Of a stretch of DNA of 26,678 nucleotides, positions 21,219 through 26,678 are shown in pieces. Both the position numbers and the translations under genes were made by a program. Location: the NCBI GenBank assembly GCA_947456915.1, contig CANGUQ010000003.1:1-26678 (forward strand), read 5' to 3'. This stretch comes from Betaproteobacteria bacterium (lineage in GTDB: Bacteria; Pseudomonadota; Gammaproteobacteria; Burkholderiales; CAIKXV01). The notes under the pieces are model-generated. The model was given only the letters and a program-made list of their open reading frames with translations. It was not told the origin of the DNA and searched no databases. Position 1 is the first letter of the stretch. Every line of letters begins with the position of its first letter.

Positions 21219-23725
21219 GCCGCGGCGCGCTGCTGAAGCTGTCGCTGCGCATGCTCGTGCGCGACTGGCGCGCCGGCGAGCTGCGTGTGCTCGCCGCGGC
21301 GCTGGTGGTCGCCATCGCCGCGGTCACCAGCGTGGGCTTCTTCTCCGATCGCGTACGCCTCGCGCTCTCGGCGCAGGCGAACACGCTGCTCGGCGCAGAC
21401 CTGGTGCTCTACGGCGATCGCCCGCTCGATCCGTCGTTCGCGCAGGAGGCGCAGCGGCTGGGGCTCGCTGCCACGCCGGTGCTGCGTTTCCCGAGCATGG
21501 CGATCCACGGCGATCGCGCGCAGCTGTCCGAACTGCGTGCGGTGGCCGAGGGCTTCCCGCTCAAGGGCGCGATCGAGCTTGCGCCGCGGCACCTCGCAGC
21601 GGCGGTACCCGTGCGCGGTATCCCCGAGCGCGGTACCGTCTGGGTCGATGCGCGCATGGTGGCGCTGCTGGGCGTGGATGCCGGCGAGCGGATCGAGCTC
21701 GGCGACGCGTCGTTCCTGATTGCGGGCGTGTTCGAGCGCGAGGCCGAGGCGAGCGTGGGTTTCCTGTCGATGTCTCCGCGGGTCATTCTCAACGCGCTCG
21801 ATCTGCCGGCGACCGGTCTGGTGCAGTCGGCGAGCCGCATTAGCTACCGGCTGATGGTGGCCGGCGCACCGGCGCGCGTCGCGCAGTTCCGGGCATTCGT
21901 CCAGGCGCGGATCGGGGCCGGTCAGCGCATCGAGGACGTGCGTGATGCACGGCCGGAACTGCGCAGCGCATTCGATCGCGCCGACCGCTTTCTCGGGCTG
22001 GCGGCGCTCGTCAGCGTGATCCTCGCCGGGGTCGCAGTCGCGCTTGCCGCGCGCCGTTTCCTGCAGCGTCATCTCGATGCATGCGCGATGATGCGCTGCC
22101 TGGGCGCGCAGCAGCGCGAGATGATCGGGCTGTACTTCACCCAGTTCCTCCTGCTCGGGCTGGCGGCGAGCGCGCTGGGTTGCCTGATCGGGGCGGTCGG
22201 TCAGCAGGTGCTCGTGCAGGTACTGGGTGCACTGGTTGCTGCGCAGTTGCCCGCGCCTTCGGCGTGGCCGGCCGCGCAGGGCATGGTGACCGGCGTGGTG
22301 CTGCTTCTCGGCTTTGGTCTGCCGCCGCTGATCGCGCTGGCCGCGGTGCCGACACTGCGCGTGCTGCGCCGCGATCTGGGTGCGCCGGGCAGGTCGAGCC
22401 TGCTGTCGTGGGCGGCGGCGATCGCTGCCATCGCGGCGCTCGTGCTGTGGGAGGCTGCCGATCCGAAGCTCGGCGCGGCGATGCTCGGCGGCACGGTGGC
22501 CACGGTCCTGCTGTGCGCCGGCTGTGCCTGGCTCGCGATTCGCGCTGCCGGGCGGCTCACCGGCGGCGGTCGCGGGCGCGGCGCCTTCACCTGGCGCTAC
22601 GGTGTGGCCAACCTCAACCGGCGGGCGCTCGGCAGCATCGTGCAGATGACGGCACTCGGCCTGGGCATCATGGCGCTGCTGCTGCTCACGCTGGTCCGCA
22701 GCCAGCTGCTCGAGAACTGGCGCGCCTCGCTGCCGGCCGACACGCCGAACCAGTTCCTGGTGAACATCCAGCCCGACCAGGTCGAGGCCGTGCGCGGGTT
22801 CTACGAGCGGGAGGGACTCGCGCGGCCGATCCTGAACCCGATGGTGCGGGGTCGGCTGGTCGCGATCAACGACCGCACCGTCCAGCCGTCGGACTATCCC
22901 GACGAGCGCACGCGCCGGCTGGTCGACCGCGAGTTCAACATGTCGTTCATGGCGGATCTGCCCAGCGACAACGCCGTGCTCGCCGGCCGCTGGTGGACGC
23001 CTGCCGATCGCGGCGCCGGGCTGCTCTCGGTGGAGCAGGGCATCGCCGCGCGCCTCGGGGTCAAGCTCGGCGACCGGATGACTTACGACGTGGCCGGCGT
23101 GCGCAGGGAATTCGTCGTGGCGAGCCTGCGCCGCGTCGACTGGGACTCGTTCCGCACCAACTTCTTCGTCGTCGCGCCGCCCGGCGCGCTGGACGGCCTC
23201 CCGGTCAGCTACATCTCCAGCTTCCGGCTGCCCGAGGGCCGCGAAGGGTTCATGAACGCGCTGATCCGCGAGTTTCCCAATCTGCTGGTGATTGACGTCG
23301 GTGCGGTGCTCTCGCGCGTGCAGTCGATGATCGATCAGATCGCGCGCGCGGTCGAGTTCCTGTTCCTGTTCACGCTGCTCGCCGGACTGGTCGTGCTGTA
23401 CGCGGCGATCGCTTCCACCCGCGACGAGCGCATGTTCGAGGGCGCGATCATCCGCACGCTGGGCGGGTCGCGCCGCCAGTTGCAGATCGTGCAGTGGGCG
23501 GAATTCACCGCCATCGGCGGCTTGTCCGGACTGGTCGCCGCCTTCGGCGCGAGCGCGCTGGCGTGGGCGCTTGCGCGCTGGGTCCTCAACGTGCCGTTCG
23601 CGATCGACCCGTGGCTGTGGATCGTGGGGCTGGCCGGAGGCGCGCTGCTGGTCGGAACCGCGGGCTGGCTGGGCACACGCGGCGCGGCGCTGGCGCCGCC
23701 GCTGGCCACGCTGCGCCGCGGATGA
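21215..23725 (+). CDS. ybbP: ABC transporter permease, FtsX/YbbP family
   Basis: Inner-membrane permease of 836 aa with two FtsX-like modules. An N-terminal TM helix (about 23-45) is followed by a large periplasmic domain, then a TM bundle beginning FLGLAALVSVILAGVAVALAARRF (about 258-281, described in parts) with the FtsX loop AMMRCLGAQQREMIGLYF. Two central TM segments lie around residues 390-440, a second helix at LGIMALLLLTLVRS, a second periplasmic region, and a C-terminal FtsX bundle with VEFLFLFTLLAGLVVLYAAI, GAIIRTLGGSRRQL and closing TM helices. This ten-helix plan fits E. coli YbbP (804 aa). It is translationally coupled to ybbA. The system may extract or export a hydrophobic compound, but no substrate is established. 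Confidence 0.92.
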   Translation: MSRGALLKLSLRMLVRDWRAGELRVLAAALVVAIAAVTSVGFFSDRVRLALSAQANTLLGADLVLYGDRPLDPSFAQEAQRLGLAATPVLRFPSMAIHGDRAQLSELRAVAEGFPLKGAIELAPRHLAAAVPVRGIPERGTVWVDARMVALLGVDAGERIELGDASFLIAGVFEREAEASVGFLSMSPRVILNALDLPATGLVQSASRISYRLMVAGAPARVAQFRAFVQARIGAGQRIEDVRDARPELRSAFDRADRFLGLAALVSVILAGVAVALAARRFLQRHLDACAMMRCLGAQQREMIGLYFTQFLLLGLAASALGCLIGAVGQQVLVQVLGALVAAQLPAPSAWPAAQGMVTGVVLLLGFGLPPLIALAAVPTLRVLRRDLGAPGRSSLLSWAAAIAAIAALVLWEAADPKLGAAMLGGTVATVLLCAGCAWLAIRAAGRLTGGGRGRGAFTWRYGVANLNRRALGSIVQMTALGLGIMALLLLTLVRSQLLENWRASLPADTPNQFLVNIQPDQVEAVRGFYEREGLARPILNPMVRGRLVAINDRTVQPSDYPDERTRRLVDREFNMSFMADLPSDNAVLAGRWWTPADRGAGLLSVEQGIAARLGVKLGDRMTYDVAGVRREFVVASLRRVDWDSFRTNFFVVAPPGALDGLPVSYISSFRLPEGREGFMNALIREFPNLLVIDVGAVLSRVQSMIDQIARAVEFLFLFTLLAGLVVLYAAIASTRDERMFEGAIIRTLGGSRRQLQIVQWAEFTAIGGLSGLVAAFGASALAWALARWVLNVPFAIDPWLWIVGLAGGALLVGTAGWLGTRGAALAPPLATLRRG

Positions 23726-23761
23726 CGGATTCGGTGCCGGCGCTGCCGCGCGCGGGATCGG

Positions 23762-25042
23762 CTAGCGATCTGCCCAGCGCACGTCGCTGCAGATCACGCG
23801 TGTCTCGCCGTTGACCATGATCGCGATGGACAGCGTGATGCACGGTACGGAACTCGGGCCCGACAGATACGGTGCGCTCGTGTGCACCTTGCGCGGCTGG
23901 GCGATCGCCGCCTGATAGTGGCTGCGGCGTGACCAGTCCGCGCCGGCTCCGTCGGCGATCGGGTCGAAGCGCGGGTCGTACGGGGCGACGCGCACCGCCT
24001 TGATCGCCTGACCGGTCTGCCGGCCCTGCCAGTCGAGCATGTAGACACGGTCGCAGCGCGGCAGTTCGAGCAGGGGCCACGCGACTTCGCGCAGGGGTTT
24101 GCCGTGCTCGACGCCCGATGCGGCCATGTCCAGCCCGTGCACGTACTCGGCGAGAGCAAGCTGCCGCCGCTCCCGTTCGCTCGCCCAGCCCGCCTTGAAA
24201 TAGGTCCACAGGCTGCCGAAGTGGTCGGAGTATTCGTCCGCAGCGAGGATCAGCCGGTCGGGACGGGCGAAGTAGAAGCCCTGCACCATGTCCACGTCGG
24301 ATTCCAGCGCGATCGCGGCCTCGCGCTCGGTCTGCACGCCCTCGGCAAGAACGAGGCAGCCCGACTGGTGCAGCAGGGCGACCATGCTGGGCAGCGTGCG
24401 GCGGACCGTCGGATTGGATGCCGCCTGAACGATGATCGAGCGATCGAGCTTGACGATCTCGGGCTTGAAACGCCAGATGCGCTCGAAGTTCGACTCCCCC
24501 GCGCCGAAATCGTCGATGGCGATCAGACAGCCCAGGTCGCGGTAGTGGTCGATGTTGCGCGCGAGCACCTGGTCGTCGCGGGCGTTTCCCTCGAGGATCT
24601 CGATGACCACGCGGTTGGACGGGAACAGTTCCCTGGCCAGCAGATCACGGAAGAACGAGGTGTAGCGGTTGCCCTCGAGCATGCCGGCGGGGTTCACGTT
24701 GAGGAACAGCCATCCGCGCTGATGCTCCTGCGACACGAAGTTGGACAGGTGGACACTGCGGCAGACGCAGTCGAGCAGGAAGTCCTCGTTTTCGTCTTTC
24801 GGCAGCCTGAACAGATCCACTGGCGATACGGGCTGGTCGTTCTCGCCCTGCGCGCGCACGAGTGCCTCGTAGCCGACGACCCGGCAGTGGGCAGGGCTGA
24901 AGATCGGCTGGAACACCGATTGCAGCTTGTGGCCGGCGAATTCGCCGGTGATCTGACGATCATGGCCAAGTCGCGGCGCCGGGCTCAGGACGAACTGCGT
25001 GAGCGGGTCGTGGCGGGGAGGGGCTTGGTCGGGCGGGCTCAT
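23762..25042 (-). CDS. EAL-domain c-di-GMP phosphodiesterase with C-terminal YkuI_C-like sensor domain
   Basis: A predicted cytoplasmic c-di-GMP phosphodiesterase; no TM segment or signal peptide is seen. All EAL active-site positions are kept: E59-A-L in YEALVR, Asn117 in FLNVNP, Glu148 in VIEILEGN, Asp177-Asp178 in IAIDDFGAGESN, Lys198-Asp200 in VKLDRS, Glu234 in LAEGVQTE and Gln254 in VQGFYFARP. A helical linker (about 262-300) leads to a C-terminal PAS/PDC-like region with PRCDRVYMLDWQGRQTGQ, WSRRSHYQAAIAQPRKVHTSAPYLSG and CITLSIAIMVNG. EAL plus this region matches the YkuI architecture of Bacillus subtilis. ATG 25042 is preferred; GTG 25123 would add 27 Pro/Ala-rich residues. Neither has a strong ribosome binding site. 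Convergent with ybbP, divergent from rmuC. Confidence 0.9.
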   Translation of the reverse strand: MSPPDQAPPRHDPLTQFVLSPAPRLGHDRQITGEFAGHKLQSVFQPIFSPAHCRVVGYEALVRAQGENDQPVSPVDLFRLPKDENEDFLLDCVCRSVHLSNFVSQEHQRGWLFLNVNPAGMLEGNRYTSFFRDLLARELFPSNRVVIEILEGNARDDQVLARNIDHYRDLGCLIAIDDFGAGESNFERIWRFKPEIVKLDRSIIVQAASNPTVRRTLPSMVALLHQSGCLVLAEGVQTEREAAIALESDVDMVQGFYFARPDRLILAADEYSDHFGSLWTYFKAGWASERERRQLALAEYVHGLDMAASGVEHGKPLREVAWPLLELPRCDRVYMLDWQGRQTGQAIKAVRVAPYDPRFDPIADGAGADWSRRSHYQAAIAQPRKVHTSAPYLSGPSSVPCITLSIAIMVNGETRVICSDVRWADR

Positions 25043-25216
25043 CGGCGGCGGCGCTCGGGGGAACGCGCTGGGTGGCTGGTGCGACGCGCCGTGCCCGGCT
25101 CGATCCGGAGCGGACGCACGCACCCTGTCTGGAGTCGGTTAACGGCAGCCCCGCCGCGATCTTGAGCCCGTGCAGACGCGTCAGCCCGGGCTGGCGGCGG
25201 GCGCTGCTGCACCGCT

Positions 25217-25225
25217 TGGTATAAT
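25217..25225 (+). promoter_or_regulatory. Extended -10 promoter of rmuC
   Basis: TGGTATAAT contains a perfect TATAAT (25220-25225) with the extended TG one base upstream. No -35 is visible at 16-18 nt, as expected for extended -10 promoters. The predicted start near 25232 is only about 2 nt before ATG 25234. Confidence 0.7.
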
Positions 25226-25233
25226 CGCACACG

Positions 25234-26678
25234 ATGCTTCCCGCGACACCATCGCTGCTGATCGAGGTGCTTCTCGCGCTGCTTGCCCTGTTCGCGCTCG
25301 CCGCCTTCCTCTGGCTTGCGCTGCGACTCGGGCAACTGCAACGCGCCAGCGCGCGTTCTATCGAGGACATCGCCGCGCTGCTCGAAGCGAAGCATCGGGC
25401 AATGCTGGTCGACACCGGGCAGGCGCTGGCGGCGATGACCGACCGGCTGGCAGCGAGCCAGACGCAGCAGGCCGACTCGGTGCGCGCCAGCGTGTCGCAG
25501 GAACTGCAGCAGACGCGTGAATCGATCCAGATCCTGCAGCTCGCGCAGCAGCGGGATCTGGCGGCCAGCCGGGAGGCGATGAGCCGCGGCCTGGCGGAGA
25601 TGGCGAGCGCGGTGCAGGCGCGCCAGGATGCAATGCGCACCGAAACTCTCACCCAGCTGCACGAGACGCTGGCGGCGCAGGGCCGGGCGCAGTCCGAGGC
25701 TCTGCAGGGTTCCGTGCGGCTGCTCACCGAGCAACTGGTCGGGCAGGTCGACGCGCTTTCGCGGGGCGTGGAGACGCGTCTGGCGGAGATCACCGGCAGG
25801 GTGAGCGAGCGCCTGGACGAGGGGTTCAAGCGTACGAACGACACTTTCGTCAACGTCATGGCACGGCTCGCCACCATTGACGAGGCGCAGAAGAAGATCG
25901 ACGGGCTCACCACCAACGTCGTCGGGCTGCAGGAACTGCTCGGCGACAAGCGATCGCGCGGTGCCTTCGGCGAGGTGCAGCTCGAGGCGATCGTGCGCAA
26001 CAGCCTGCCGCCGGGTTCGTTCGAGCTGCAGGCCACGCTGACCAGCCACGCGCGGGTGGACTGCCTGCTGCGGCTGCCCGAGCCGACCGGCGTGGTCGCC
26101 GTGGACTCGAAGTTTCCCCTCGAGAACTACCGCGCGAGCTTTGCCGAGGGCGCGCCGGAGCCGGAGCGGCAGGCAGCGCTGCGCCGGTTCAAGGCGGACG
26201 TCAGGAAGCACATCGACGACATCGGCAACAAGTACATCATTGCCGGCGAGACCAGTGATGGAGCGGTGATGTTCCTGCCGGCCGAGGCGGTGTTCGCCGA
26301 GATTCACGCTCACCACCCGGATCTGGTCGAGTACGCCCAGCAGCGGCGGGTGTGGATCACCTCGCCGACCACCCTGATGGCGATCCTCAACACCGCGCGC
26401 GCGGTGATCAAGGACTTCGAGACGCGCCGGCAGGTGCACGTGATCAAGGACGCGCTGGCCAAGCTCGCGCGCGATTTCGAGCGGTTCGATCACCGGATGC
26501 AGCAGCTCGCCAACCACATCCGGCAGGCGAATGACGACGTGCAGCAGGTGCACGTGAGCAGCCAGAAGATCACGCACCGTTTCCGCCACATCGAGCGGGT
26601 CGAACTCGAGCGCGCCCTGACGGGCGAGGCGCCGCCGCTCGCGGACGAGCCAGCCGAGGCACTGCCCGGGGCGATCGA
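25234..26678 (+). CDS. rmuC: DNA recombination protein RmuC, 3'-truncated by window edge
   Basis: RmuC limits inversion of short inverted repeats in E. coli and carries a PD-(D/E)XK-like nuclease fold. The frame is open from ATG 25234 through the window end (481 complete codons). An N-terminal TM helix (SLLIEVLLALLALFALAAFL, about 7-26) is followed by a long coiled coil with many Gln and Ala (about 30-225). The conserved RmuC core follows: LLGDKRSRGAFGEVQLEAIV, LPEPTGVVAVDSKFPLENY with the catalytic-type Asp-Ser-Lys, KHIDDIGNKYIIAGETSDG, VMFLPAEAVFAEI, VWITSPTTLMAIL and a final helix region VSSQKITHRFRHIE. E. coli RmuC is 475 aa, so only a short tail is missing. No Shine-Dalgarno precedes the ATG. 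Confidence 0.93.
   Translation, partial: MLPATPSLLIEVLLALLALFALAAFLWLALRLGQLQRASARSIEDIAALLEAKHRAMLVDTGQALAAMTDRLAASQTQQADSVRASVSQELQQTRESIQILQLAQQRDLAASREAMSRGLAEMASAVQARQDAMRTETLTQLHETLAAQGRAQSEALQGSVRLLTEQLVGQVDALSRGVETRLAEITGRVSERLDEGFKRTNDTFVNVMARLATIDEAQKKIDGLTTNVVGLQELLGDKRSRGAFGEVQLEAIVRNSLPPGSFELQATLTSHARVDCLLRLPEPTGVVAVDSKFPLENYRASFAEGAPEPERQAALRRFKADVRKHIDDIGNKYIIAGETSDGAVMFLPAEAVFAEIHAHHPDLVEYAQQRRVWITSPTTLMAILNTARAVIKDFETRRQVHVIKDALAKLARDFERFDHRMQQLANHIRQANDDVQQVHVSSQKITHRFRHIERVELERALTGEAPPLADEPAEALPGAI

Noticed and set aside
1..26678. tRNA, rRNA, CRISPR array, IS element or prophage
   Set aside because: No cloverleaf, regular repeat-spacer pattern, transposase or phage gene was seen on reading both strands by eye; a tRNAscan or CRISPR search was not possible.

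Overview
The window is a GC-rich bacterial chromosome segment. It most likely comes from a betaproteobacterium: it has the order rlmB-rpsF-priB-rpsR-rplI-dnaB (priB is typical of Beta- and Gammaproteobacteria), a tesA-ybbA-ybbP block, and an L-Ara4N lipid A operon with ArnT of the Cupriavidus type. I cannot resolve a genus. No phage, IS, CRISPR, tRNA or rRNA was seen; the main selfish element is an intein in dnaB.

Layout. 1-606 (+): 3' part of rlmB. 859-2479 (+): the rpsF-priB-rpsR-rplI operon, with a putative promoter, a possible S6:S18-binding leader hairpin and a clear terminator after rplI. priB is split by one extra G. 2653-5307 (+): dnaB interrupted by a 421-residue intein carrying a LAGLIDADG endonuclease. 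5389-6837 (-): a PIN-PhoH ATPase. 7138-18128 (-): a long unit read mnmH, arnT (copy 2), arnT (copy 1), arnE/F-like, arnB, arnC, arnA formyltransferase, arnA decarboxylase, arnD, bcp. Most junctions are 4-nt start/stop overlaps, which implies translational coupling. 18490-19593 (+): selD, divergent from mnmH. 19649-20347 (-): tesA, divergent from ybbA-ybbP (20334-23725, +). 23762-25042 (-): EAL phosphodiesterase with a YkuI_C-like sensor region. 25234 to the end (+): rmuC, running off the window.

How it works together. arnB, C, A and D make undecaprenyl-phosphate-L-Ara4N from UDP-glucuronate, the SMR-type protein probably flips it across the inner membrane, and ArnT moves L-Ara4N onto lipid A, lowering negative charge and polymyxin binding. 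ArnA, a bifunctional fusion in E. coli, is two overlapping genes here. There are two arnT genes and only one flippase subunit gene. At the head of this unit sits mnmH, the selenium-transferring tRNA 2-selenouridine synthase, and opposite it is selD, which makes its selenophosphate donor.

The most notable hidden feature is that selD is itself a selenoprotein gene. Its active-site codon is an in-frame UGA (18568-18570), followed directly by a strong bacterial SECIS-like hairpin with a GGU loop. A standard gene call would start downstream at 18592 and lose the catalytic residue. The organism must therefore carry selA, selB and selC elsewhere. Other points of interest are the intein position in dnaB, the priB frameshift, a nearly leaderless rmuC promoter, and the tandem arnT pair.
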